From positions 1-46,634 of the forward strand of contig CANQPA010000005.1 of assembly GCA_947625635.1 (NCBI GenBank): a stretch of 46,634 bases of DNA. The letters are read 5' to 3'. This document shows positions 9,175-17,575 of the stretch, in pieces. The notes below the pieces were generated by a model that saw only the letters and a program-made list of their open reading frames with translations, had not been told where the DNA came from and did no database searches. The first letter of the stretch is position 1. The number at the start of each line of letters is the position of its first letter. The stretch comes from an uncultured Bacilli bacterium (GTDB lineage Bacteria > Bacillota_I > Bacilli_A > RF39 > UBA660). Both the position numbers and the translations under genes were made by a program.

Positions 9175-9729
9175 ATGGAGTTTATAAAGAAAAATCCAAA
9201 AATATTTATAATATCTGGTAAGGCTAGAAGTGGTAAAGGAGAAGTATCTAAAATAATCACTAACTATTATACGGATAAAAAATGTATTACCATTTCTTTT
9301 GGACATTATATTAAAGATTATGTCAAAAGAATAAGCACTTGGGATGGAAGTGAAGAAAATAAGCCTCGTGAATTATTACAACAACTTGGAATAGAGCTTA
9401 TAAAAGAACAAATTGACGATAAATTATTTATTAATAGAATTTTAGAAGATATAGAAGTTTTTTCTTATTTTTATGATATAATAATCGTTAACGATGCAAG
9501 ACTGATAGATGAGATTGAGACTTTAAAAAAAATTTATAAAAATTCTATTAGTATTAGAGTTGTGCGTAAAAAAGATAATAAATTAACCACTAAAGAAAAG
9601 GAACATATAACAGAGACAAATCTTGATAATTATACTAATTTTGACTATAAAATAGAAAATAATGGCAATTATCCAAAATTAGTTAATGATGTAGAATGTA
9701 TTTTGAAGGGGATTTCATATGGAAAATAA
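9175..9729 (+). CDS. P-loop nucleoside/nucleotide kinase-like protein
   Basis: A 184-residue protein with an N-terminal Walker A motif GKARSGKGE (about residues 15-23). The layout resembles deoxynucleoside-monophosphate kinases and dephospho-CoA kinase: FGHYIKDYVKR follows the second strand, the Walker-B-like strand reads DIIIVNDARLIDEIE, and a lid region follows around 125-150. It probably phosphorylates a small nucleotide-type substrate, but the substrate is not determined. It starts after AGGAGG and overlaps cmk by 11 bases, which implies translational coupling with the cytidylate kinase. Alternative reading: a divergent CoaE paralogue. Confidence 0.65.
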   Translation: MEFIKKNPKIFIISGKARSGKGEVSKIITNYYTDKKCITISFGHYIKDYVKRISTWDGSEENKPRELLQQLGIELIKEQIDDKLFINRILEDIEVFSYFYDIIIVNDARLIDEIETLKKIYKNSISIRVVRKKDNKLTTKEKEHITETNLDNYTNFDYKIENNGNYPKLVNDVECILKGISYGK

Positions 9730-10375
9730 AATAGTTGCGATAGACGGACCAGCAGGAAGTGGTAAAGGAACAGTTGCTAAAATACTTGCAGATAAGTGCG
9801 GTTTTGTATATATAGATACAGGAGCTATGTATAGAGCAATAGCTTATTTAACTTTGAAAAATAATATTGATTTATCAGATGAAGATAATATAGTTAAGCT
9901 TGCAAAAGAGTCAAAAATAGAATTTATAGATAATAAATTGTATTTAAACAATATAGATGTAAGTAAGGAAATTAGAACAATGGAAGTAACGAAGATAGTT
10001 TCTCCTATTTCTAGCATTGTGTGTTTAAGAGAAATATTAGTTAATATGCAAAGACAAATGGCCGAAAGTAAAGATGTAATAATGGAAGGAAGAGACATAA
10101 CTACAGTCGTATTTCCAAACGCTAAATATAAATTTTATTTAGATGCTACATTAGATGAAAGAGCAAAAAGAAGATATAAAGAAAATATTTCAAAGGGAAT
10201 CGATGCAACTTTTGAAGAAATAAAAATTAACATAGAAAAAAGAGATTATAATGATACCCATAAAAAAGTAGGAGCACTAACAAGAACATCTGATTCAATA
10301 TATATAGATTCTACTAATCTAACCATAGACGAAGTAGTAGAAAAAATATATAAGATAATTAAGGAGGAAGCATGA
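9719..10375 (+). CDS. cmk: Cytidylate kinase
   Basis: A 218-residue (d)CMP kinase that makes CDP/dCDP for nucleic acid and CDP-lipid synthesis. The Walker A motif IDGPAGSGKGTVAK is at residues 8-21, followed by YIDTGAMYRA, the nucleotide-binding MEGRDITTVVFPNA block near 121-134, and the lid/C-terminal ERAKRRYKE and RDYNDTHKKVGALTRTSD signatures. Its start overlaps the upstream kinase gene by 11 bases, and its stop overlaps the alaS start (ATGA). The GGGGATTTC stretch in the preceding gene serves as ribosome binding site. Length is normal; the usual rpsA neighbour is absent. Confidence 0.95.
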   Translation: MENKIVAIDGPAGSGKGTVAKILADKCGFVYIDTGAMYRAIAYLTLKNNIDLSDEDNIVKLAKESKIEFIDNKLYLNNIDVSKEIRTMEVTKIVSPISSIVCLREILVNMQRQMAESKDVIMEGRDITTVVFPNAKYKFYLDATLDERAKRRYKENISKGIDATFEEIKINIEKRDYNDTHKKVGALTRTSDSIYIDSTNLTIDEVVEKIYKIIKEEA

Positions 10376-12120
10376 ATTTAAAAGATTTATATATAGATTT
10401 CTTTATAAAAAAAGGACATAAACAGATCCCAAGTGCACCCGTTGTTCCTGAAAATGATCCAAGTGTATTATTTAATACTGCTGGAATGCAACCATTAATT
10501 CCTTACTTAATGGGACAAGCACATCCATATGGTACTAGGCTTTGTGATTATCAAAAATGTATAAGAACTAATGATTTAGATTCAATTGGTGATACAACTC
10601 ATCATACATTTTTTGAAATGTTAGGGAATTGGTCATTAGGTGATTATTTTAAAGATGAAAGTATTTCATGGAGTTTTGAATTTTTAACTAAAATATTAAA
10701 GATACCTAAAGAAAGACTTGCTATCACAGTATTTGCTGGAAATGGTACTATTCCGTTTGATAAAGTAAGTTATGATAAATGGATAAGTTTAGGTATAAGT
10801 GAAAAAAGAATAGTTAAAACAGTAGATGACAATTTTTGGATAGCAGGGGAAACAGGTCCTTGTGGATCTGATACTGAGATATTTTATTTTAGAAGTGATG
10901 ATAGTATACCTGATATGTTTGATCCTAAAGATGATAGATGGGTTGAAATATGGAATAATGTATTCATGGAATTCTTTAAAGATAAAGATGGAAATGTATC
11001 TGAATTGCCTAAAAAAAATGTTGATACTGGTATGGGAGTAGAGAGAACTACTGCAATACTTGAAGGTGTAAATGATAATTATTTATCTAGCATATGGAAA
11101 GATGTAATAGACCTAATATCAAATATATCTGGTGTGAAATATGAAGAAAATAAACAAAGTATGAGAATAATTGCTGATCACTTGAGAACTGCAGTATTTA
11201 TATCAGCAGATAATGCAGGAATTAAGCCATCTAATACTGATCAAGGTTATATACTTAGAAGATTAATTAGAAGAGCAATAAGGCATGCATTTCGATTAAA
11301 TATTGATATAGACAGTGATTGGGAGCAAAAAATAGCAAAACTTATAATAAATAAGTATAAAATGTATTATAAGGAATTAGAAGACAATGAAAAAGTAGTT
11401 TATGATGTACTACTATCAGAAAAAGTTAAATTTAATAGAACTTTGGAAAAAGGAATTAAGGAATTTGAGAAAATAGTGTCAAATATGGAGGGCGACATTT
11501 TAAATAAAGAGTTATCATTTAAATTATATGATACCTACGGATTTCCAATTGAACTTACTGAAGAATTGGCAAATGAAAAAAATATTAAAGTAGATGTTGA
11601 AGGATTTAAACAAAAGTTTAGGGAACATCAAGAGAAGTCCAGAATGGCATCTCAAGGTAAATTTAAAGGAGGACTTGCTGGTAATGGAGAAATAGAAACA
11701 AAATATCATACTGCTACGCACTTATTAAATGCGGCTTTAAAAAAAGTAATAGGACCTGATGTACATCAAAAAGGTAGCAATATTACAGTTGATAGAATGC
11801 GCTTCGACTTCTCATGTGATCATAAATTAACAGATGAAGAAAAAAATAAAGTTGAGATTTTAGTTAATCAGTGGATAAAAGATGGAATTGACGTTAAAAG
11901 TCTTGAAATGAAAAAAGAAGAAGCTATTAAATCTGGAGCTGAATGTATGTTTATAGAAAAATATCCAGATATAGTTACTGTCTATACAATAGGTAATATA
12001 TCAAAGGAATTATGCGGAGGTCCACATGTGAAAAACACTAGAGAAATTGGAATTTTTAAAATAGTTAAAGAAGAAGCCAGTAGTTCAGGGGTTAGGAGAA
12101 TAAAGGCAATTATAGAATAA
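10372..12120 (+). CDS. alaS: Alanyl-tRNA synthetase, short form lacking the C-terminal domain
   Basis: A 582-residue class II synthetase for tRNA-Ala. The catalytic core is intact (FNTAGMQPLIPYL, KCIRTNDLDSIGDTTHHTFF, the conserved FFEMLGNWSLGDYFK, DNFWIAGETGPCGSDTE and VDTGMGVERT). An editing domain follows with the zinc-type HTATH (H446, H450) and CGGPH (C548, H552). Most bacterial AlaRS are about 870 residues because of a C-Ala oligomerisation domain, which is absent here: the stop comes about 30 residues after the CGGPH motif. The usual motif is CGGTH; Pro in place of Thr is unusual. Short enzymes of this kind are, to my recollection, common in Patescibacteria. The ATG overlaps the cmk stop by 4 bases. 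A terminator follows directly, so this is not an assembly break. Confidence 0.93.
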   Translation: MNLKDLYIDFFIKKGHKQIPSAPVVPENDPSVLFNTAGMQPLIPYLMGQAHPYGTRLCDYQKCIRTNDLDSIGDTTHHTFFEMLGNWSLGDYFKDESISWSFEFLTKILKIPKERLAITVFAGNGTIPFDKVSYDKWISLGISEKRIVKTVDDNFWIAGETGPCGSDTEIFYFRSDDSIPDMFDPKDDRWVEIWNNVFMEFFKDKDGNVSELPKKNVDTGMGVERTTAILEGVNDNYLSSIWKDVIDLISNISGVKYEENKQSMRIIADHLRTAVFISADNAGIKPSNTDQGYILRRLIRRAIRHAFRLNIDIDSDWEQKIAKLIINKYKMYYKELEDNEKVVYDVLLSEKVKFNRTLEKGIKEFEKIVSNMEGDILNKELSFKLYDTYGFPIELTEELANEKNIKVDVEGFKQKFREHQEKSRMASQGKFKGGLAGNGEIETKYHTATHLLNAALKKVIGPDVHQKGSNITVDRMRFDFSCDHKLTDEEKNKVEILVNQWIKDGIDVKSLEMKKEEAIKSGAECMFIEKYPDIVTVYTIGNISKELCGGPHVKNTREIGIFKIVKEEASSSGVRRIKAIIE

Positions 12121-12124
12121 ATAA

Positions 12125-12162
12125 ATATGTGTAACTTTATTACACGTATTTTATTTTTTTTT
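12125..12162 (+). terminator. Intrinsic terminator after alaS
   Basis: A 10-bp stem with one G-U pair, ATATGTGTAA (12125-12134) with TTACACGTAT (12140-12149), followed by TTTATTTTTTTTT. It ends the kinase-cmk-alaS unit. Confidence 0.85.
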
Positions 12163-12169
12163 AAAAATA

Positions 12170-12178
12170 TGTTATAAT
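12170..12178 (+). promoter_or_regulatory. Extended -10 promoter of the thioredoxin-like gene
   Basis: TGTTATAAT at 12170-12178, a TGn-extended -10 element. The Shine-Dalgarno AAGGAAGTG begins six bases later. Confidence 0.6.
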
Positions 12179-12198
12179 TATTAAAGGAAGTGACATTT

Positions 12199-12930
12199 AT
12201 GAAAGAAAAAAATTTGTATATAATTTTAATACCTACTTGTATTATATTATGTGCTATATTAGCGATTATATCTTATTTAAAAATAGTAAATAATAATAAT
12301 GATTCAATAAAATTTAAAAATGAATATGAAAGATTTAATGGAGAAAAATCATCTTCAGGAAAAGAATATAAAAAACTTAATATTGATAGAAATAATCCAA
12401 TAAAGTATTCAAATTATGATGAAATAATTGATGTTATAGAAAATAAATCAGGTGTTATCTATTTAGGTTTTCCAGAATGTCCTTGGTGTAGAACAGCATT
12501 ACCAGTACTATTTGATGTATTGAAAGAGAATAATATAGATAATTTATATTATTTAAATATAAAAAATGAAAGGGATTCATACGTAGTACAAGATGATAAA
12601 ATTACTTATGAATTAGATGATAATGATAGAGAAATAAAGGGAACTAAAGGTTATTTCAGACTACTAGATGTTCTTGATAGGTATTTAACAGAATATATAA
12701 TTTCGTATGAAGGTAAGACGTATGAAACAGGAGAAAAAAGATTATATGCTCCTTCAGTTATATTTGTTAAAGATGGAAAGGTTTTAGGAATTCAGGTTTC
12801 CACAGTGGAGACACAAGAGGATGGATATGATGAACTAACAAAAGATCAATATGATGAATTATATGGCATATATGAGAGTTATATAGTAGAAATGAATAGT
12901 GATACTTGTTCATTAGATTCATCTTGTTAA
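12199..12930 (+). CDS. Membrane-anchored thioredoxin-like protein (CPWC)
   Basis: A 243-residue protein with one N-terminal membrane segment (about residues 6-26), a charged linker, and a thioredoxin-like domain outside. The redox motif is CPWC in LGFPECPWCRTALPVL (about residues 93-96), and a typical cis-proline stretch APSVIFVKDGKV follows the expected insertion. It resembles the bacteriocin-accessory/thioredoxin-like proteins of Firmicutes; the role (disulfide exchange at the outer face of the membrane) is inferred. The ATG at 12199 is 8 bases after AAGGAAGTG; an in-frame GTG at 12190 lies inside that Shine-Dalgarno and is less likely. The C-terminal tail carries two further cysteines (DTCSLDSSC). 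Monocistronic, with its own promoter and terminator. Confidence 0.72.
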   Translation: MKEKNLYIILIPTCIILCAILAIISYLKIVNNNNDSIKFKNEYERFNGEKSSSGKEYKKLNIDRNNPIKYSNYDEIIDVIENKSGVIYLGFPECPWCRTALPVLFDVLKENNIDNLYYLNIKNERDSYVVQDDKITYELDDNDREIKGTKGYFRLLDVLDRYLTEYIISYEGKTYETGEKRLYAPSVIFVKDGKVLGIQVSTVETQEDGYDELTKDQYDELYGIYESYIVEMNSDTCSLDSSC

Positions 12931-12950
12931 GCACTAAAAGTGCTTTTTAT
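12929..12950 (+). terminator. Intrinsic terminator after the thioredoxin-like gene
   Basis: AAGCACT (12929-12935), loop AAA, AGTGCTT (12939-12945), then TTTAT. Overlaps the stop codon. Confidence 0.8.
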
Positions 12951-12971
12951 ATATTATGAAAGGAGTTATAA

Positions 12972-13595
12972 ATGAATTATCAGTATTTTCTAGATAAATT
13001 ATTAGATGATATTAAAAATAAAGACTATCGTCCAAAATTATTATTACATGCGTGTTGTGCCCCTTGTTCATCTTACGTTTTAGAATATCTAAATGAATTT
13101 TTTGATATTACAATTTATTACTACAATCCAAATATATATCCCAGTACAGAATATCAAAGAAGAGTTAATGAATTAAAAAATTTTATAAAGATATTTAACT
13201 CTAAAAATAATATCAATTTTATAGAGGAAAATTATAATCCTGAAGATTATTATAACAATATTAATGGAACTGAAAATTTAGGTGAAAGAAGTATAAGATG
13301 TTATAATTGCTATGAATTTAGGATGGAAAAAGCTGCAAAATTTGCAGAAAAAAATAATTATGAATATTTTACAACGACTTTATCTATAAGCCCATACAAG
13401 AATTCGAATTGGATTAATGAAATTGGGAAAACATTAGAAGAAAAATATAATATTAAATATCTTTATTCAGATTTTAAAAAGAAAAATGGTTATAAAAGAT
13501 CTTTAGAACTATCTAAGCAATATAATTTATATAGACAAGATTATTGTGGATGTATTTATTCTAAAAAAGAAAGAGAAAATAAAATTAATATATAG
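12972..13595 (+). CDS. queH: Epoxyqueuosine reductase QueH
   Basis: A 207-residue DUF208 protein. QueH performs the last step of queuosine synthesis, reducing epoxyqueuosine in tRNA to queuosine, and is the non-B12 alternative to QueG. The family's cysteine clusters are present: HACCAPCSS near residues 26-34, CYNCYEFR near 113-120, and QDYCGC near 192-197; these ligate an iron-sulfur cluster and a mononuclear iron. The start has GAAAGGAG upstream. The other queuosine genes are not in the window, so the organism may either make the precursor elsewhere in the genome or salvage it. Confidence 0.92.
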   Translation: MNYQYFLDKLLDDIKNKDYRPKLLLHACCAPCSSYVLEYLNEFFDITIYYYNPNIYPSTEYQRRVNELKNFIKIFNSKNNINFIEENYNPEDYYNNINGTENLGERSIRCYNCYEFRMEKAAKFAEKNNYEYFTTTLSISPYKNSNWINEIGKTLEEKYNIKYLYSDFKKKNGYKRSLELSKQYNLYRQDYCGCIYSKKERENKINI

Positions 13596-13608
13596 CGTTA
13601 CCACATTA

Positions 13609-13637
13609 TTGACGAAGTAAAATTAGAATGGTATAAT
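13609..13637 (+). promoter_or_regulatory. Promoter of the secreted SpaA/dockerin-like protein gene
   Basis: TTGACG (13609-13614), 17-base spacer, TATAAT (13632-13637), with TGG immediately before the -10 (extended). This is among the best sigma-A promoters in the window and suggests strong expression. Transcription would start near 13644, leaving about 16 nt before the ATG at 13661. Confidence 0.75.
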
Positions 13638-13660
13638 GATATCGTTAGATAGGTGATAAG

Positions 13661-16264
13661 ATGAGGATAAAAATAACAATGTTTTTGATATTTATAGTTA
13701 TGTTATTTTCAATAAATATTGAATTTGTTAAAAGTAATACAATAACAGATTTCAATAATGGTACTGCTTCTGGAAGTGGTAGTGGAGCTTCTGGTGATTA
13801 CAATTGTATGGATGGTTTTAGAATTGTTGTTTTAGATTCTAACGGCAATAGAGTTTCTGGAACTCATGAAGCTAATATTATTAGTTATTCATCTTCAATT
13901 CAATATGGATCAGGTAAATATTATATAACATCATCCGCTGGAGTGAAAATAGAGTATGGACTAGGTAAGAAAACTTTATCTGCATTTAATAAACAAGCTG
14001 TTAGTTATGAAGATAAAAAATATAAAGCTATTAATGGAACTAATACTTTTAATTATTATGCCTCTTCATATGATTTTGGTGAGTTTTTATATGGAAGATG
14101 TTCAGGTGGAAATTCACGTGAGGGTCAAACCTTGAATGGTTGGTTGGGAGCGAATGATTATAAGAATTTGAAAGAATATGTTAGACAAACAGGTTATACT
14201 TGCTTTTCGGATAATCCAGCAGATAATTGTGCTCCTAATCAATATATACTTGTTGAGCCTTTAATGTTATTTGGAAGTAGTTTAGGAACACCTTACGAAC
14301 TTGCTCAAAAGTTATTCGATGGACATTATGAAACTGCTAAATCGCAAGGACTAAGCGCTATGTTTCGAAGAGCAGCAACTACCACGTTTGTTAATCAAAA
14401 TCCAAGTACATTTAATATAAAAACATTTAATGGAACTAACGATAACGAAGTGGCATTTAATAATGCAAAAGACGCTTTTTCAGGTGCTGGACTTGGAATA
14501 TATAGAGTTTCTGATATTAGTGGTTTTAAGGAAACTCCAAAAAAAGGAAAAGCAAAAATAAATAAGGTAAATGCAGCAGGCCAATTAATCCAGGGAAAAG
14601 CCGCAAAATTTAAAATATGTAAGAATGTTAATGGAACAAATTGTGTAAAAGTAGATGGGAAAGAAGAGTTTAGTTTAACTGGTACTAAAGAAATTGATCT
14701 TGATCTTGGTTGGTATTATTTAATAGAAACGTCTGCACCTTCAACAAGTGAAGTACAGTATCAAATAGCTACAGGTGTAGTACAAGAATATAATTCAAAT
14801 GGAAATTATGCAGAAAAAATACATTTTGAGATCAAATCTGGTCAAACAATTACAATAAAAGTAATAAACAAAACAGCATGTGAGGCAGATTTTGACATAG
14901 ATAGTAGTATAAGTAATAGGATAAAATTGTATCAAGAAAAATATCCAAAATTTAATAATTTGCTTGATTTTACAATAACAAATTCATATGAAGCTTGTAA
15001 AGTAAAAGCTTGTTCAAGACCTTTAGAAACATCTTGTTTAAGTGGAAAATACGGATCTGAAACATTCAATAAAGATAATGTTGCTTGTTACAATGAAACT
15101 ATAGATTTGGGTGGTAAAATTGCATATTGTCTAACAACTTTTGATTTAACAGATAAAATTAAATTAAATCCGTTTAATATAAAATCTGGACAGATGCCAA
15201 TACAAGTCCAAAATATAGAAGATGCAATTGCAACAGTAGGAGTATTAACAAAACAGTGTTTTGTATATGGAGGATATTCTGGAAAAATATATGCAGATTT
15301 TAAAAATTATGTAAGCGATGTAAAATTTAATAACAAATCGCTTAAGGTATTAAAAAATAATGAATTAGTGTCATTAAGTAAGTTAACTAATACACAATTT
15401 GAATTAAATGAAGAATCAACAAATTTTTATTCAGGAAATAAATCCATTCCATTTTATTTAAGTCCGGTATATGCACATAATGGAAGTGGAGAATATAGTG
15501 AAAATATATGTAATGATTGTAAGTTTTTAGGATACGGTGTAATAAGTAAATTAACTGGTACAGGACAATTCAAAATACCATTTGAAGTAGATTTTGCAAC
15601 CGGAAGTATATTTAAATCAAGTGATAAAGATAGCAAGGGAGTATGCTCTTCTCAATTAAACCGAGAGCTGTTAGAATGTGAAAATGGTTGTTCAAGCAGT
15701 GATAAACCAATAACGTCTGAGTATGATTTAAAATTAGAATTTAGAGTAATAGATACATATAATCCATTCCCAGGATATAGTGGAACAGGAAGGAATGTAG
15801 GAACGAATTGGTGTGAATATAATAGAAGAATAGATAGTACATTTGCTATAGAAATACTTCAAATAGCTCAAGGTATAGTTGACGTAAATTCATTAAATGA
15901 AGAGCAAAGAACTATGTATGATATCAATGGAGATGGTAAGATAACAGAAGAGGATGCGTCTTTAGCGCTACAGGAATTCAGTCATTCAAAAGACTCAACA
16001 ATATGTTCAAATGTTAATAAAAAAGTAACAGAGAATATAACGAATAGAATAAATAGCTATGGTGTAATCCCAAGTGATGAGACTAGAAAAGTTAAGGAAC
16101 CAAAATATGTGATAACTTTAACTCCGGAAATAATAAAAGAGATCAGAAAATATAATAAAAAGACAACATATAATGATTATACACTAAAGTGTGATAATGG
16201 AGAAAATTGTGAAAGTACATTTTTAAAAGAACCATATTTAAATATAGTGATAAATAATAATTAA
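13661..16264 (+). CDS. Large secreted surface protein with SpaA-like and dockerin-like segments
   Basis: An 867-residue protein with a signal-peptide-like N-terminus (about residues 1-25). The first third is Gly/Ser/Tyr-rich with scattered cysteines and no recognised fold. Around residues 296-405 lies a SpaA/Cna-B-like beta-sandwich: GKAKINKVNAAGQ at the start and YYLIETSAP near 350, where Lys and Glu are candidates for an intramolecular isopeptide bond. A Cys-rich region follows (CKVKACSRPLETSC). Near residues 735-770 is a dockerin-like EF-hand, DINGDGKITEEDASLAL. There is no LPxTG sorting motif or C-terminal hydrophobic anchor, so attachment must differ or the protein is released. Function is unknown; adhesion is a guess from the domains. 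ATG preceded by AGGTGATAAG. Confidence 0.75.
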   Translation: MRIKITMFLIFIVMLFSINIEFVKSNTITDFNNGTASGSGSGASGDYNCMDGFRIVVLDSNGNRVSGTHEANIISYSSSIQYGSGKYYITSSAGVKIEYGLGKKTLSAFNKQAVSYEDKKYKAINGTNTFNYYASSYDFGEFLYGRCSGGNSREGQTLNGWLGANDYKNLKEYVRQTGYTCFSDNPADNCAPNQYILVEPLMLFGSSLGTPYELAQKLFDGHYETAKSQGLSAMFRRAATTTFVNQNPSTFNIKTFNGTNDNEVAFNNAKDAFSGAGLGIYRVSDISGFKETPKKGKAKINKVNAAGQLIQGKAAKFKICKNVNGTNCVKVDGKEEFSLTGTKEIDLDLGWYYLIETSAPSTSEVQYQIATGVVQEYNSNGNYAEKIHFEIKSGQTITIKVINKTACEADFDIDSSISNRIKLYQEKYPKFNNLLDFTITNSYEACKVKACSRPLETSCLSGKYGSETFNKDNVACYNETIDLGGKIAYCLTTFDLTDKIKLNPFNIKSGQMPIQVQNIEDAIATVGVLTKQCFVYGGYSGKIYADFKNYVSDVKFNNKSLKVLKNNELVSLSKLTNTQFELNEESTNFYSGNKSIPFYLSPVYAHNGSGEYSENICNDCKFLGYGVISKLTGTGQFKIPFEVDFATGSIFKSSDKDSKGVCSSQLNRELLECENGCSSSDKPITSEYDLKLEFRVIDTYNPFPGYSGTGRNVGTNWCEYNRRIDSTFAIEILQIAQGIVDVNSLNEEQRTMYDINGDGKITEEDASLALQEFSHSKDSTICSNVNKKVTENITNRINSYGVIPSDETRKVKEPKYVITLTPEIIKEIRKYNKKTTYNDYTLKCDNGENCESTFLKEPYLNIVINNN

Positions 16265-16290
16265 TAAAGATAGTATTTATCTTTATTTTT
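16264..16290 (+). terminator. Intrinsic terminator after the surface protein gene
   Basis: ATAAAGATA (16264-16272) pairs with TATCTTTAT (16278-16286), then TTTT. The stem begins at the last base of the stop codon. Confidence 0.7.
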
Positions 16291-16301
16291 ATGTTATAAA
16301 A

Positions 16302-16310
16302 TGTTATAAT
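16302..16310 (+). promoter_or_regulatory. Extended -10 promoter of tcdA
   Basis: TGTTATAAT at 16302-16310, directly after the preceding terminator. Leader to the ATG at 16326 would be under 12 nt. Confidence 0.6.
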
Positions 16311-16325
16311 TAAATGGGTGAAAAA

Positions 16326-17015
16326 ATGGATCAATTTGAAAGATTGAATTTGTTATTTGAAAATAAAATCGAATTAATACATTCTAAAAATGTTCTTGTA
16401 TTAGGACTTGGAGGCGTAGGCAGTTTTGCAGTTGAGGCTCTTGTTAGAAGTGGTATAGAAAAAATAACAATAGTAGATGGTGACAGAATATCTCTTTCAA
16501 ATTTAAATAGGCAATTAATGACTTATCATAATAATATAGGAGAATATAAAACTGATGAAATTGAAAAAAGAATTTTAAATATAAATCCTAATTGCAATGT
16601 CAAAAAAATAACAAACTTTATAACATTAGATAATATTAAATCACTATTTTGTGATGACATCGATTATATAGTTGATGCATGCGATACTATTAGTATAAAA
16701 TTAGAGTTAATTAGAATATGTAAAATAAAAAACATAAAAATTATTTCATGTATGGGTACTGGCAATAAAATAGATCCATCTAAGTTAAAAATAATTGATA
16801 TACGAAAAACTTCCTATGATCCCATTGCCAAAATTGTTAGAAAAATGGTAAAAGAAGAGAGAATTAAAGGAAAGATAATGGTAGTTTCAAGCGATGAAAA
16901 ACCACATGTCAAAGTTGAAAAATTGATACCTTCTAATTCTTATGTGCCATCAGTTGCTGGATTACTTTGTGCAAGCTATGTGATAAATGATATAGTAGGT
17001 GAGTTAGATGTTTAA
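16326..17015 (+). CDS. tcdA: tRNA threonylcarbamoyladenosine dehydratase (TcdA/YrvM-like)
   Basis: A 229-residue member of the ThiF/E1-like superfamily. TcdA cyclises N6-threonylcarbamoyladenosine at position 37 of ANN-decoding tRNAs. The nucleotide-binding motif GLGGVGSFAVEALVRSG lies near residues 26-42, then GDRISLSNLNRQ, VDACDTISIKLELI and the typical MGTGNKIDPSKL. The start at 16326 (MDQFERLN) has GGGTGA before it; the in-frame ATG at 16314 is closer to the -10 box than a transcript start allows. It lacks the C-terminal extension of the E. coli enzyme, as is usual for short Firmicutes versions. It overlaps the next gene by 8 bases. Confidence 0.9.
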   Translation: MDQFERLNLLFENKIELIHSKNVLVLGLGGVGSFAVEALVRSGIEKITIVDGDRISLSNLNRQLMTYHNNIGEYKTDEIEKRILNINPNCNVKKITNFITLDNIKSLFCDDIDYIVDACDTISIKLELIRICKIKNIKIISCMGTGNKIDPSKLKIIDIRKTSYDPIAKIVRKMVKEERIKGKIMVVSSDEKPHVKVEKLIPSNSYVPSVAGLLCASYVINDIVGELDV

Positions 17016-17541
17016 TAAATTAGAAGAAATAATAAAAAAATGTAGGGGTAATGTACTAGCAATAGGATTAGATGATAAATTATTAAATATTTTTGATAAA
17101 AACCAGTATGTTAATTTATTTTCTATTAATTCTAACAAAAAAAATAATGAATTCAAAAAATCCAAGAAAAAAATAATAAATCGAGAAAAATCTATAAATA
17201 TTAAAAAGCTTAGGAAATATATAAATAAAAAATCTATAAATATTTTGATTTGTAATATGAATGAAATGATTGATTACTATAAATATTTTATAAAAGATAG
17301 TATATATTTGAATAATGGAGAAATATATATATATAGTACAAACGAAATAGATAAAGAGTTCATAATAAATAAATATAATAGATATAATGTTAAAATAACC
17401 AGTATAGATTATAAAAATGGTTATATAATTAAAGTTGACAATACTAATGGTAAAAATATATTTTTTAAAGATAAATTTTATTTTATTAAAGATTCTCTTT
17501 ATAATATAGCTGAATTTATCGGCAATATATTAGCAAGTTAA
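17008..17541 (+). CDS. Uncharacterised 177-residue protein coupled to tcdA
   Basis: I do not recognise the family. The N-terminus reads KCRGNVLAIGLDDKLLNIF, which looks like the first strand and glycine turn of a Rossmann-type fold, followed by a Lys/Asn-rich stretch (about 45-75), then INILICNMNEMIDYY and NGEIYIYSTNEID, which fit alternating strands and helices as in methyltransferase-like folds. No catalytic motif is evident. It overlaps tcdA by 8 bases and is translated from within its end, so the two are probably co-expressed. Composition is normal for the region. No signal peptide or membrane segment. Confidence 0.6.
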   Translation: MFNKLEEIIKKCRGNVLAIGLDDKLLNIFDKNQYVNLFSINSNKKNNEFKKSKKKIINREKSINIKKLRKYINKKSINILICNMNEMIDYYKYFIKDSIYLNNGEIYIYSTNEIDKEFIINKYNRYNVKITSIDYKNGYIIKVDNTNGKNIFFKDKFYFIKDSLYNIAEFIGNILAS

Positions 17542-17575
17542 AAGAAATGATTATTTAATCATTTCTTCTTTTTTT
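17542..17575 (+). terminator. Bidirectional terminator between convergent genes
   Basis: An 11-bp stem, AAGAAATGATT (17542-17552) with AATCATTTCTT (17557-17567), loop ATTT, followed on + by CTTTTTTT. The stop codon of the - strand CDP-alcohol phosphatidyltransferase gene (17559-17561) lies inside the hairpin. Confidence 0.75.

Noticed and set aside
16314-16325. Upstream ATG for tcdA (MGEK extension)
   Set aside because: It lies only four bases after the -10 box, and GGGTGA within it acts as the Shine-Dalgarno for ATG 16326.
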